DNA of 64,000 bases, taken from contig CAIIXF020000003.1 in the NCBI GenBank assembly GCA_903813345.2, positions 118,730-182,729 on the forward strand, read 5' to 3'. Position 1 is the stretch's first letter, and each line of letters starts with the position of its first letter. Shown here one piece after another: positions 44,217-55,194 of this stretch. Under the pieces are notes generated by a model, which worked only from the letters and a program-made list of their open reading frames with translations, had not been told where the DNA came from and did not search any database. The stretch is from Owenia fusiformis (lineage: Eukaryota; Annelida; Polychaeta; Sabellida; Oweniidae). Position numbers and translations under genes: made by a program.

Positions 44217-44873
44217 GACATGCATAAAATGGGAATCAATAATATTAAAACAAACATAACATACTTTATAATTGTACACATAATTATTACTGTATTCTAT
44301 ACATATTGCACTTCATATTTGTTGCAGGTAGTGAGATCATCATACCCTAAATCCCTTGGATAAAATAGTGATTTCAAGATGCATGAGCTCCTTGTGTTTA
44401 TTCATTCATTTCAATTCACCATTCTTTTATCAACACACCGCTGAATTTTCAATAGACAGGAAAAACAAAACAATAAGAAATGGTACTCGATTGTTAATTG
44501 CAAACTTTGTTTTTAATTTTGAAATATCAACCAATGAATTTATTTAATTGGAATGGTACTCGGGTTGTGTGGCTAAGGAACTGTCTCAGGCGAAACGAGT
44601 GAATGATATCAACATTGATCTGCGGCACTCTAATCTCAAAAAATGTAGCCATCATTCACTTTTGAGCAACATCATGTGAGCCCAACACCTACGGTTCTAT
44701 TTATATTTTATCCATTTTATATGCAATTGTCTATTGAGTCAAGATAGGACTGAAATCATTGATGATTTGTCAAGGTTATGTTGGAAGCTAAAAAAACAAT
44801 CCTCAATTAAGAAGGGTTCCTAAAGAATGTATGTAAATATCTAGGCCTTAGAAAACATTAATTTTAATTTCAG

Positions 44874-46304
44874 ATTGTTGATGTCATTGAACAAAAGGGG
44901 TTCTCCAACATATTTGAATATTTGAAACGTATTGGGAGAAGTTTGTCAGTTTCTGTTTATCCTAAGAAGCTGGAATGGAGCCCAAGTTAATGCTTTTGCA
45001 GGGCAAGGCAACCTGTATGTCTGTGTGTTTGAATTAAGTATTTATTTTTATGTCCCCAGCTACATATTGTCAGCCTAGGCTCGTCCATCCTTCTTTCTGT
45101 ATGTCCAGTAGTTTTCTCCTAAACTGGTACTGATATTACTTTTAAATTTTCAGGGATAACTTTAGAGTATTGTATTTTACAGATGAGGTTAAAAAAATTC
45201 TACATGATACCTACATCTTGTCTCCTATTTTGGACACAAATGCTTAAATCCTTGTCAGCACTTAACAAAAAACAGCCTCACAGTTACTGTAAACTTTCAC
45301 CTTTATTTCATGAGTTAATTTCTAATTAACATGTACATTTATTTTTAGCTAGCTAACTTACTCGGAACACCATTTCCCATAGAAGTCGAACAAGACGATT
45401 TTATAGCATCTACAGAGCTAACAACAATACCTGATAGCTTTTTCACACTCAGAATAAATTTTTTGTGACCAGTACAGTTAGACCGAGTACCAGTAACAAA
45501 ACATTCCAAGTAAAAGATTGTTATGAGACAACGATAGGTCTTAGTCTAGATGGTTTAGTACCAGGGGATGTTCTGGCAGCATTCTGTAATTGTATGGGAG
45601 GGTAAGTAATTTCTTTATTAAGTGACATACCTGAAGTACTTTTCAGATTTTTCTTCTAGGGCACTTATTCACCACCTCTTGGACTCCTACTTCACCTATA
45701 GGTACATGTATTTTGAACATTGAAAGGCCACGCTTTGACAAATCATTGACATGTTGGGACCTCGCATACCAATAATTTTGTTGTATATTTTTTTCAGGCA
45801 GTTATTTAAATTAGTCTAAATTGATATGCAACAATTGCAAGGGTATATCAACAATTATCTGTAGCAGATGCCACACAAACTGACAAGGGAACCATTCTAC
45901 ATTTGTAGTTTGTACAATGTTTTATTATTATTATTAATGTTTTTATTATTCTTAAATCATAGTAATTTACAAAGTACAAGAAAGCAAGACCAATCGCCAT
46001 TTGGCATTACAGGTCGCTACAATGTTCATATTGAAGGTTACATGAAAAAATCTAAAATTTGATCCTAAACTAGGAAAAATAGCAAAATAGCAAATGAAAT
46101 GCTACTTAAATTATGCCTTGTTACGTTAGTTCTTCAGAGCTGATGGTGGTTGCCGGCATGTTGGTGCCACTCTATACACTCTAGATGAGTTCTTAACAAA
46201 TGTTAAATCTGTGACAGAAGGGCCCTACCAATGGATAGCAAGGGCAAAGGCATCTGATGCCCCAGTTCCAATTGTCAAATTGGACTTTCATCTAAGTCCA
46301 AGAG
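44874..46304 (+). pseudogene. SWIM zinc-finger gene, copy 2, one homopolymer frameshift
   Basis: Exon 44874-44991 reads IVDVIEQKGFSNIFEYLKR and SVYPKKLEWSPS before a stop. Exon 45349-45601 (ATTTTTAG; GTAAGT) reads LANLLGTPFPIEVEQDDFIA, and after a T6 run (45459-45464) shifts frame to VTSTVRPSTSNKTF, LDGLVPGDVLAAFCNCMGG. It ends in phase 2. Exon 46138-46304 (TTCTTCAG; GTATAC) continues in phase with ADGGCRHVGATLYTLDEF. CNC and CRH form a complete SWIM finger (CxC...CxH) interrupted by the intron. One extra T in the T6 run would make exon 45349-45601 fully open. The 45349 exon and its upstream intron match copy 1 at 34513-35000. Confidence 0.7.
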
Positions 46305-46880
46305 GTATACTGGGCATTTATTGTTGCAGGTTCAACAAGTTGATACATGAGTCATCGAAATATCAAGATCTGTTAAGAAACTTATCTTAAAAAATTTGGG
46401 GTGGGGAGGTTTCAATAGTGAAAAGTTTTCTATCCATAAAAATCAATGTTTTGAAATTTCATGAAATCTGAGCTGTACTACTCGTACCTTCAAAGGTATT
46501 AAGTGACACAAAACTGTACTATTGGAATGACTGATATAAATATTAACCATCATTCTTACATAAATGTTGCTGAAACTTACTGATTATATCTCTTCTTCAT
46601 CAAACTAAATAATCCATTGAAACATTGATTAGAGGGAAAGCAAGCAAGTTTTCTGAAGGACATGTAACTGTGGCTATGTCAATGTGGTATCTGGCAGTCA
46701 TCTTCAGAGTATGTTAACAAACTGGAACTTCTGTAGGTGGTACAATTTTTTGCCATTCGCAAACTGGGAAGTTTTCTTCCCATATGATAGACTTCTCTTA
46801 GAAGCAAGTGGTATTGGACCAAACCATAGATCTACTTATCTTATTCTATGAACTTATATTTATATTACGTTCTATTTAAA
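46305..46880. other. No recognised gene
   Basis: AT-rich sequence; possible intron or 3' region of the SWIM gene. No YqaJ exon was found here. Confidence 0.35.
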
Positions 46881-47034
46881 TTCTACAGGGTGTCCATGAA
46901 GTAAAGATACAAGCGCTCTTATTTTGGAAGATTTCATTGGAGATTTAATTCTACATGGTGTCCAGGAAGTAAAGTTACAAGTGCTCTTATTTGAAAAGAT
47001 TTCATTGGAAATCAAATTCTACAGGGGGTAGAAT
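46881..47034. repeat. 68-bp tandem repeat, about 2.2 copies
   Basis: TTCTACAGGGTGTCCATGAA and its variant TTCTACATGGTGTCCAGGAA start at 46881 and 46949, with a partial copy at 47017. The ACAGGGTGTCC phrase recalls mariner-type element ends. Confidence 0.85.
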
Positions 47035-47495
47035 TGTAGAAACGATTGTGTATATAATATTTAAGGATATGGTCAGACAAGCGAGACATTGCCTGAAGAA
47101 CAACATACCAAAGCAGGAAATTCAGGAAATCCTGAGTACAGATCCCCATCTTTTATAGACAGACATATGTCTTTCTCTAAAAAACAGGAAGTAATGTAGG
47201 CATTTTGCCTACTTCACTTGTTCAGAATCTCATATACAGTTGTATATAACCAACATGATTATATAACAAACTGTGAGGAAGGCTGATTTACTTCAAACAG
47301 ACACATGTGTATTTCCGTTTGATAGAACAATTCAAAGCCACACCTATACCCACATTTCAAGCAGAATCGTGAATTTTAGTGTCAAAGCTATATAATAATA
47401 ATGATTAATCTAAATAATATAGCAAAGGAGGCTGATGTCAATAGAGCCCAGTTAAACTGTAGCTACATGATATATTTTTTCTTCAGTCATTCTAA
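47035..47495. other. No recognised gene
   Basis: Short broken frames (QARHCLKNNIPKQEIQEIL near 47080) without an assignable family. Confidence 0.25.
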
Positions 47496-47981
47496 TTGCT
47501 CCAAGTACTTTATAGAAAACATCATATTTCTAACACCTCTTGTCTTCAAAACTGCATCAAGAAAATCAGAAATAATTCACTGAAAAGTCTAATGGCAATT
47601 GAGAGCAGTACACAATCTAAATACTTCATCATAGATGGTTATGAAGTGGTCTGGGACATGTGGGTAGAGATGTACAAGTGGGATAAGAAGAGTAATTCAA
47701 CGAAGATATACTTTGAACTCACACAAGAACATTTATTTTTGATAATAGCAGTATTTGGGATTGTACACCTGAGCTCAACTGTTACAAATAATGGACAAAT
47801 AACCAAGGAACATTTGGATTATATTTCATCTAAAACTTCAACTTACCAGCCTATCACAAAAGATTATGTAATTGATTCATCAATAATTGCTGACACAAGA
47901 AGTACATTTCCACTTGAAGAGCAAGTAAGAGATGGGGTAAGATACATTTTCAACCACATGTTCCCTCTTGGAGAGTGTTAA
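47496..47981 (+). pseudogene. P-element/THAP9-like transposase fragment
   Basis: A 161-codon frame; from about residue 47 it reads FIIDGYEVVWDMWVEMYKWD, then STKIYFELTQEHLF, the same block as 41560-41690 and 42250-42330. The expected NDGQKMRNHLA that follows in the 42 kb copy is replaced here by unrelated sequence (LIIAVFGIVHLSSTVT), then STYQPITKDYVIDSSIIADT, so a deletion or splice site is likely near 47735. Catalytic residues are not in this part. Confidence 0.6.
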
Positions 47982-48470
47982 ATAGCAATATGACTGGGAA
48001 CGTCCCTGCTGGTGTGGAATCAAAGGGAAAACTGAACCAAATTAAGGTTGCAGCCTTAATGGCAATATATTTAATTCTTTACAAATGAAAAAAAAATTCA
48101 AAAAGAGACAATCAAATTTAAAAACTCAACATCCATATCATTTTGCATGATTGTACAAAAAAAGAGGAAAGGATTCAGGACTGGGGATAAACTCTATGCT
48201 ATACGGTACCTGCTCAAATACTAGTACAAGCACTTGCCTTTGTTACTTTACATTTAAACATGCTATTAAAAGGTTTGAAAAGACATGAATGTAAAAAAAA
48301 ATATATGAGGTATACAGGGTATAATCACCAAAGGATTAAAAGGTATTGAAATAATTCTTTCCTGAAAAGCAACGAAATACACAGTTGCCTTCATAATTTA
48401 TTTTGTATCAGAAAATAACTTGTGCTGGTATAACATTTTTTCAAAATTATTTTATTTGATCCTTTATCAG

Positions 48471-48918
48471 CAGAAGAAGGAGAAAGATGCCAAGGTCAAG
48501 GAAGCAGTAAAGAAGTGGTGTTTATCTACCGTAACAGCACATGCAGATAACACAACAAAGAATCATCGGGTGTATGTTGGAGAGGCTTTCATAGAATGCC
48601 GTTCACAACTTCCATAAGAATTAACCATGGATTAACCTTAGGATCATAATCATGCCCCTTCCCTTAGGGCTTATGGTGTTAGTTTTCAGTATATGTACAT
48701 TGTATAAAGCAGAAATGATTACTGCCTAGGTAAAGAGAGGTAAGAAAAGCACTTGCGCCGATATTTCACCAGATGCAAATGATGACAAAGCATTTCAAAT
48801 AGCAAATCAACAAGTTGCAAAAGTATTGACTCCCAAGAAGCCAAAATCCAGTAAGAAAAGAAAGAGAGAAGATGCATACAGTGTTTACATACAACACGTT
48901 GACATCACAATACTATAA
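48471..48918 (+). pseudogene. Two exon-like frames with a basic nuclear signal
   Basis: 48471-48617 follows a strong acceptor CTTTATCAG and reads QKKEKDAKVKEAVKKWCLST, then NHRVYVGEAFIECRSQLP and a stop. 48730-48918 follows TGCCTAG and is open for 62 codons: VKRGKKSTCADISPDANDDK, NQQVAKVLTPKKPKSSKKRK, REDAYSVY. KKPKSSKKRKR is a clear bipartite-type nuclear localisation signal. Gene identity is unknown; both pieces lie 3' of the P-like fragment and could be its neighbours only by chance. Confidence 0.35.
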
Positions 48919-49289
48919 TATTTTATGTGTTAACACAGGTAGCATGATATTCAAACAACACAACTCTTTTGGCATATCAAAAAGTTCAAATCTAACTGAT
49001 ATGCCAAATTGGCATTACTTCAGAATATGTGACGTAAATGTCGGTCCCGGGGTACATGTACCCCCTTCACGAAAATAAGGATATATCAACACGCATTACA
49101 TATCTTGTCTTCAAATCTTCAGAGTTGATAGATAATTGAATGGTGTATCACTGGTGAAAAAATCAAAGAGATTGGTCAATAAAAAGCATCCGTGTAAAAA
49201 AGCGTCCATTACTTATTGATCACCCCTCGTATGGTAAACTGTTTATACAGTACACTGTTCAAGTTGGTGTAACAACTGTTAATATTAGT

Positions 49290-49700
49290 GTGAAATCACA
49301 TGGGAACAAAAAAATAAAGAACAAGCCTTTTTATGAGACTTCGAAATCAACAATCACTAATTTAAAACAAAAACAAAAAACAGAGAATCGTCCTACAGAA
49401 ACTTTGCGCAAACTTGCTGACACTGAGAAAAACCCTCTTAAGATACCCTCAAGGAGAACAATTTACTATGCTAGGAATACAAACAAAGCTAAAGATCCCC
49501 TTACTGATTATTTGCAGTATAATGATGAACAAGACACTCCAATAATTGTTGGCATACATCTTGTTCCCGGTATAACGATTACAACTCACACCCCAGAAAT
49601 GAAGACAAACACACGATTCCTTAATGAGGGTTCAGTCATTCAGACTGATACAACTTTTGGAAATCAAGGTTTTTATTTGACAACTGGATGTTCTCCATAA
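49290..49700 (+). pseudogene. MULE/ZSWIM-like transposase N-terminal to first catalytic Asp
   Basis: 136 codons without a break. Features: a basic start (KSHGNKKIKNKPFYETSK), RPTETLRKLADTEKNPLKIP, RTIYYARNTNKAKDPLTDYL, a LVPGITITTHTPEMK segment and GSVIQTDTTFGNQGFYLTTG. In MULE-related and ZSWIM-type transposase derivatives the Asp of (Q)xDxTF starts the DDE core, so this holds the part up to the first acid and then stops. It may pair with a C-terminal piece like 12867-13391 or the 53155 ORF, but at this locus the core is lost. Confidence 0.55.
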
Positions 49701-50600
49701 TATATTAGCCTATTATGTTGTACAATAGCCTATATGGTGTTAAACGTATTTTGCCTTACATGGTGAATTAACATGGAGTAAATACAACATGGGGCTTTAA
49801 AAACATTGTTCCACTTGTGATGTATCCTACTGCATTTATTAAACATACAATATTTCTATTTACAGAGTTCTTTTCAACAACAAACTCCGGGACATGTATC
49901 ACATGCTATGCAACAATAATGATTGATTTAACTTTTATAGGGTGTACCAACTACATACATATACCTAGATGGTGAATGGTGTAAGATGTCCCATAAGCAT
50001 ACATATAATGCCAAATGTGAGGTTGCAATTGTCATTGGACAGAGAACCATGAAAATTCTCGATATCATCATCCTTAACAGCTACTTTAGCATCTGACCCA
50101 TATGTGCAGGTGATGGCCAAACTCCTCCTGTGCACACATGTAGCAAGAACCATGAGGATTCCTCATAATCAATGGAGCACCAGGGTGCCCTTATGGCCTT
50201 CAATGAGATAATAACTAGTGATTCACTGATACAATTAATAGCTTTAAATGTACAATTGCGTTTAGTACAGTTTATCAAAAAATGGTGTTAACTGAAACTC
50301 ATGATTTTCTGTATTTTATATTCATAGGCTGGTTTTGGTTCTGGTTAGTGGTACTGGTAATATGGTAATACTACAAATATCCAATTTTTGAGATTATGGA
50401 TATGTTAGTTAGATACTAGATTACCATTTCATTTTAAGGTTGCTATGTACTTTTAATAAAGTTTTATATTTTAAAACTATCCTTCATATTTGATTATCTG
50501 ATTAAAGAAATAAAACAAAGTTCTCATAAAACCTACCAGTTACACTAGGAAGGCACAAAAAATGCTAAGCATTAATTGTGCTTGCATTCCCTTTAATTCC
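49701..50600. other. No recognised gene
   Basis: Frames on the minus strand (49965-50278) overlap each other and carry no motif. TTTTAATAAAGTTTTAT near 50453 is a lone polyadenylation-like signal. Confidence 0.35.
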
Positions 50601-50601
50601 A

Positions 50602-50835
50602 TGCCCATCTGCTTGCAGCTATAGGCTTCATCATTATTAGAATTGTAGGCTTTAGCTATAATGAGAAACAAACATAACATTTCTTTAAGATTCATTGCCC
50701 AGCTGCTTGCAGCTATAGGCTCGAGTCATTATTGGAGTTGTCTTATATTGCTGGCGCGGACTATGGGAGGTTTGCACAAAACAAACATGGTGACCAGATG
50801 ATTCTTTTGCCCAGCTGCTTGCAGCTATAGACTCA
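50602..50835. repeat. Three spaced copies of TGCCCAGCTGCTTGCAGCTATAG
   Basis: Copies at 50602-50629, 50695-50722 and 50807-50835, 93 and 112 bp apart. Each contains the hairpin-forming AGCTGC-TT-GCAGCT (first copy ATCTGC) and is followed by (T)CATTATT in two cases. Flanks otherwise differ. Confidence 0.85.
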
Positions 50836-50839
50836 GCAG

Positions 50840-51300
50840 TGGGCTTTTTTCAGGGAAATCCTTTATGTTAATTTCTATTACGTGATATTTTCCAGGAAAC
50901 CCAAACAATGGTGCGCTAAATTTCCAAATTGGTTTGTGAAATTTGATTAGATTTTTCGCTTTATTTATGAGCTGTGCTTGTGTTTTGTCTTATTTTTGTC
51001 TTATACGTATGTGTGTGTATGTTGCACTTATGTTTGAGCATACATATGTGATCATGACCGATGGAAATATGAGAGAAACGATACATCATACTAGACATTT
51101 TTTTGCTCATCAGTCCTCACTGCCTAACTGATTCAGTCATCAATAATGTAGGTAGATCCGTTCTATTTGCAATATGTAGTATTAACAATATATACTACTG
51201 TGTTTGAATTATGTATCTATTACAACTGTATATTCAGTATACATCCTTTCTTTAGACTAACCTTTAGACTCTGTATCCAATATTTTAGTCAACATATTAT
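50840..51300. other. No recognised gene
   Basis: The frame 50943-51131 has no motif; AT-rich spacer before the 51.4 kb ORF. Confidence 0.35.
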
Positions 51301-51302
51301 GA

Positions 51303-52565
51303 ATGTCACTGAAGAAGCCAATGAAACCAGAGCCCACTGCTGAGTTAGAAAAACATCTTAAGCCAAGTGATTACACAACACCAGGCTGTGTCAAAGTTAA
51401 CATCCCTGCCAGATTTTGAAATAAACTCATTTTATGACCTTACAAAAAATCTGTGGTCTAGAAGATTTTAAAATATTTTGTAATTCAATGTGTAAAAAAA
51501 GTGAAACCTGGAAATTCTGGCATACCTTTATTCATGTTGACTGTTTTGCATATGTTGGATTTTATATAGCTATGCGTAGTAGTAATTTCTCTCTTAGAAA
51601 TTATTGTCTTAAACAGATGGCACCATTGTTTCATGTCACAAACTCTACATTTTATTATAAACTTATTCCTCAACACTTGGCAGATTTACAAAGATTTCCG
51701 CCATTCATAGTGGATCATTTCAAGAAGAGCTGCTCAATGAATATATCTGGATCATATTTCAATTGTCTTGCATTTGATGAAGCACATGAGTGTTGTATTA
51801 ATAAAGATTCAAAAAATGCCCTTACAACATCTGATATAAGTGTATCACAATTTGTTAACTACATTCCTCATCGTTCACTTTTACTTACCAATCTCTATAA
51901 CCAACTCCCAAAAACAATTGAAAAGAAAAATTTATATGATGAGTCTTCAAATTATTTTAAACTGACACATGATCAAAATCTTAAGGCATTGTGTTTGGAA
52001 ATCCAAGAATCTAGACTCTTTGAAATTGACAATTTTTTTTCACTTTAAAATATACAGGCAAGCCTATTGAAAAAAAAATTAGATGCCTTTCAAATATCCT
52101 TTAAGTATTTCTGTAGTTCAGCATGATAGTAGTGGTAAGATAACTGATGTTTTGCCATTTCACAATTCAAAAGCTAATACTACATCATTTTTCGAAAATA
52201 GATATAAAGACTCCTTAGACAGTATATTATTTTATTCAAATTTTCCAGATAACTTTGTACCAGAGGCATACATTATTGATGCAATGTCATTTATATATCA
52301 GATCAGGCCTTACAGAGAAATTCATACTGATTTCTTAGGATATGTAAGATATATTTACTATAAAAAATTGAAATTCCTTCTCAACTTGAACCTTTCTCTT
52401 GATTTTGACAATAAGAGAGTCCTTATAAATATTGGGGGTAAAACATCAAATGAGCCAATGCGCCAATTCTCTTCAAAATTTAACATAATGTACTTAGTTT
52501 TTAATTTGCATGGATTTGTATGTGAAGTGTATTTGCATATGTTGCTTCTTTTTTATTCCAGTTGA
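51303..52565 (+). pseudogene. Long unnamed transposon-type protein, nearly intact
   Basis: This is the longest coding stretch here. 51434-52048 (204 codons) reads WKFWHTFIHVDCFAYVGFYI, AMRSSNFSLRNYCLKQMAPL, then LAFDEAHECCINKDSKNA, a DEAHExxINKD box I associate with a repeated, uncharacterised invertebrate protein family. It ends just after a T8 run (52033-52040); one more T would extend it through KYTGKPIEKKIRCLS. 52083-52565 continues as KYPLSISVVQHDSSGKITDV, EAYIIDAMSFIYQIRPYRE and INIGGKTSNEPMRQFSS. An upstream 38-codon ORF (51303-51419) overlaps an AATAAA at its stop. The function is unknown. Confidence 0.5.
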
Positions 52566-53154
52566 TAAGAGCACTCCAGCGTGTGACACCAAGATTCCAG
52601 GGCTTGGGTCTTGGGCTTGGGTCTTGAGAGTGGCTCAGGAAAAGGGGATTGAGGCAGCCCTGGCTCTGGTGACATCATCTTCAAACAGGACAACAAGTCA
52701 AAAAGAGGCATCGATGATATCGAAATCCATGCTGCCGTCTCTATCATTATCAATGGGAAGGAACAAGAAGAACGTGTATATAAGACATGCTACTTGAATT
52801 TATTCTTATGACTCCAAATATAAATATCCAGTTTCTTACTGGGGTACTGAGTTTAATTTTTTCAAATACACGAGTTCTTGTGAATCCTATACTATCCTAT
52901 GGACCTATTGTGTCCATTCTATCCCCTCCATCCATTTTGTATGATCATCAGGCGTGGGAGAATTTCAAAAAGACTAAACAAATTTGTCCAGGCACAAAAA
53001 ATGCTTATTTTCTACACATGTACTTTTTTGTAATTATATTTTTAGAACATTCCACAAAGACTGTCCTTTTGTGTTGCAATTTCAAGCCTTCAAACATAGT
53101 AGAAATGGCCTCCAAATAGCATAGGAAAGCTGAGTGTCAGCTTTAATGATCTAA
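52566..53154. other. Mostly unrecognised; fragment shared with 42520
   Basis: The + frame at 52700-52795 reads DIEIHAAVSIIINGKEQEER, related to 42519-42585. GGGCTTGGGTCTT is duplicated in tandem at 52601-52626. The frame 52787-53119 has no motif. Confidence 0.35.
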
Positions 53155-53403
53155 CCTCCATTTGAATTTTCACTGAATGCACAATTAGATATTAACATTT
53201 CATCAACAATCTATAAGCATCTTCCTCAAGTGAGGGTCTTGTCAACAAAAGAGAGGGGTGAAGCTGTTGGCCTCTTCAAGCTTGGAGCCAACAAAAAACT
53301 AGTCCAGCAACACATTCAGGAACAAAGCGGCAAGAATGTTACGTTAAAAGACCTTTCAAACATTGCCCAGGCTAGTAAGAGTGGTGAAACAAACAAGGAA
53401 TAA
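53155..53403 (+). pseudogene. ZSWIM3/FAR1-MULE-like N-terminal fragment
   Basis: An 82-codon frame without its own ATG reads YKHLPQVRVLSTKERGEAVG, LFKLGANKKLVQQHIQEQSG and KNVTLKDLSNIAQASKSGE. The GANKxLxQQHxxxxTGKxxTLKDxxNI block is characteristic of ZSWIM1/3-type proteins and their MULE/FAR1 relatives, which bind DNA ahead of a DDE core. It stops before the core. The gene at 49290 could be the next segment of such a protein, but it lies upstream and so is not a simple continuation. Confidence 0.6.
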
Positions 53404-54380
53404 CACCTTCTAGATCTGATACAAGTCTGTCAACTGGTGTCACAGAAAATATGAATGGAACAGCGGAGGCCCAGATGGATGAAGTGAGGCAGTTTAGGTC
53501 AGGGGTCTTTCAGAATTAATTTTTGATGATCCTGATACGGGCTCATCTTATTAGCTTCTAGATCCACCAGTGCGTTGTTTTAATAAATGAAAGTTGGTTG
53601 ATGATCTAAACAACTGAATAATTGTTTTCTAATTGCAGACCAAGAATATGCACAGACATGAAGGAAAGTTAGCAGTAGCATCAAACAATGCATGGATTCC
53701 TTTTTTAGAGGAAATGCTAGAAGAAGAGAACTATGTGTGAATAATCATTCATAAAAATGACGTAAATAATTAAAATAAGTGATAACTGGATTGGTTTCGT
53801 TCCGTAAAAGGTTTGCCATAATGGAACCAAGAAGTTTGAATATGACTTAAACATTGGTTTGGATTTCTATATTAGCCCAGCCTAACTCTAAAAACATATA
53901 TTTTCAATATTTAAACATATATTTATTAATTTAATTTCAGTTCGCTATAGCGAGTTTGTGTGTGTTCTTAAAGGAAAACAAATAGTTCCGAAAAATTCGG
54001 AATATGAGAAAGCAGTTCTGAAAGTCGTTTCCGAAGGTAAAATCTGACGGTTCGAACATTTATTCCGTTCCGTGCCAGCCCTATGGCATTGCCATTTTAA
54101 AGACATGATATCCATATCAATCATGTTAAAAATTAGATTCCATTGTGGCTATGCACTTTTTTTTTCTTTATGGAGTTCCTACAAAATTTTATGTAATAGA
54201 AGTTGACCACAGTATATTTCTTGAAATCCAATGAACCACAGACTTTATGACTTCTCAAATCAAAAGTAATTATTATTTTTCTTGCAAAACAGGTAAAAAA
54301 TCCAACCAGATATGTGCTTCACCCAGTCAGGTAACTAAAAAGTTAAGTTGTTCGGAGCCTGGTGTAGACTTTATTATATA
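53404..54380. other. No recognised gene
   Basis: AT-rich sequence without clear structure. Confidence 0.35.
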
Positions 54381-54385
54381 GGTGA

Positions 54386-54458
54386 TTCAAAAAGTAATGA
54401 AAGTGATATTTAATAGACAACTTTTAAAACTAGAGTTAAAATTTCATTACTTTTTGAA
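54386..54458. mobile_element. 73-bp hairpin mini-element
   Basis: TTCAAAAAGTAATGAAA (54386-54402) and its exact reverse complement (54442-54458) form a 17-bp stem with a 39-nt loop. The AAAAAGTAATGAAA phrase recalls mariner termini. No clear target duplication. Confidence 0.75.
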
Positions 54459-54746
54459 GCCCCCTTGATGCATTTAAGTCTTGGCCTTTGCAAGTTAAAT
54501 TATTTTAACTCTAATGTCAGCAGGGGGAGGTCAATTGATCCCCCCCCTTTGGTTTTTCGTACGGTCCTTTTTTGCGGAATATTTTTGCACGCCTGTTATT
54601 TTTTTAACCTGAGCCACAGATTAGTGACAACTTTTGGCAAAAAAAACATGTAGATTGGTATCTGGGGCCCAAAGTTATACCCTTCCATAGTTGGGACTCT
54701 GGATTGAGATTTTTGCATACAATTTTGTTTCATACAATTTTTTCAG

Positions 54747-54903
54747 AAACGCAGATCCTTCGACAAGTACGATAGTCACGCTTAAAACTGGCTCCGATAC
54801 AATCGATGTTACCATGTATAAAGGATGCAGCTCCATGAATTTAAAGGAATCAGCAATGGTTGAAATCTCCGATATAGAAAGATCTGATAAGTGGTTACAC
54901 TAA
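54747..54903 (+). pseudogene. Terminal coding exon, possibly OB-fold/RPA-like
   Basis: After a strong acceptor (CAATTTTTTCAG, 54746) the frame reads NADPSTSTIVTLKTGSDTID, VTMYKGCSSMNLKESAMVEI, SDIERSDKWLH and stops. Alternating strands and the length fit the end of an OB-fold, as in RPA-like proteins carried by some transposons. No upstream exon was identified, although a TE-like G/C-rich stretch lies at 54530. It may be the tail of a gene of the same general type as 31532-33886, though they share no obvious sequence. Confidence 0.35.
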
Positions 54904-55194
54904 CATTCAAAAACTCCTAAAGTAAATTAGTTTTATTCCCCGTACAATAACAATATAAAAAAAATATTGTATGGCTCTATCTTAACCTATTGCTTGGTCT
55001 CCTATACTTTTTAGTACCAGCAAAAAGTTCTAAAAAGCGAGCCAAATGTCCTGTTTTAATAAAAACACTGTATTTATGGCCAGAAAGTACTCATGGTGAA
55101 AGATGTTTTAAACCCACCTGACACTTTGTGTTTCATTAAACACTTTGTGTTTCATCAACAATCTCTAGTTGATCTTCCAAATGGCAAATTTAAC

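Noticed and set aside
54047-54062. GACGGTTCGAACATT as a tRNA/SINE B box
   Set aside because: No matching A box or tRNA-like flank within 80 bp.
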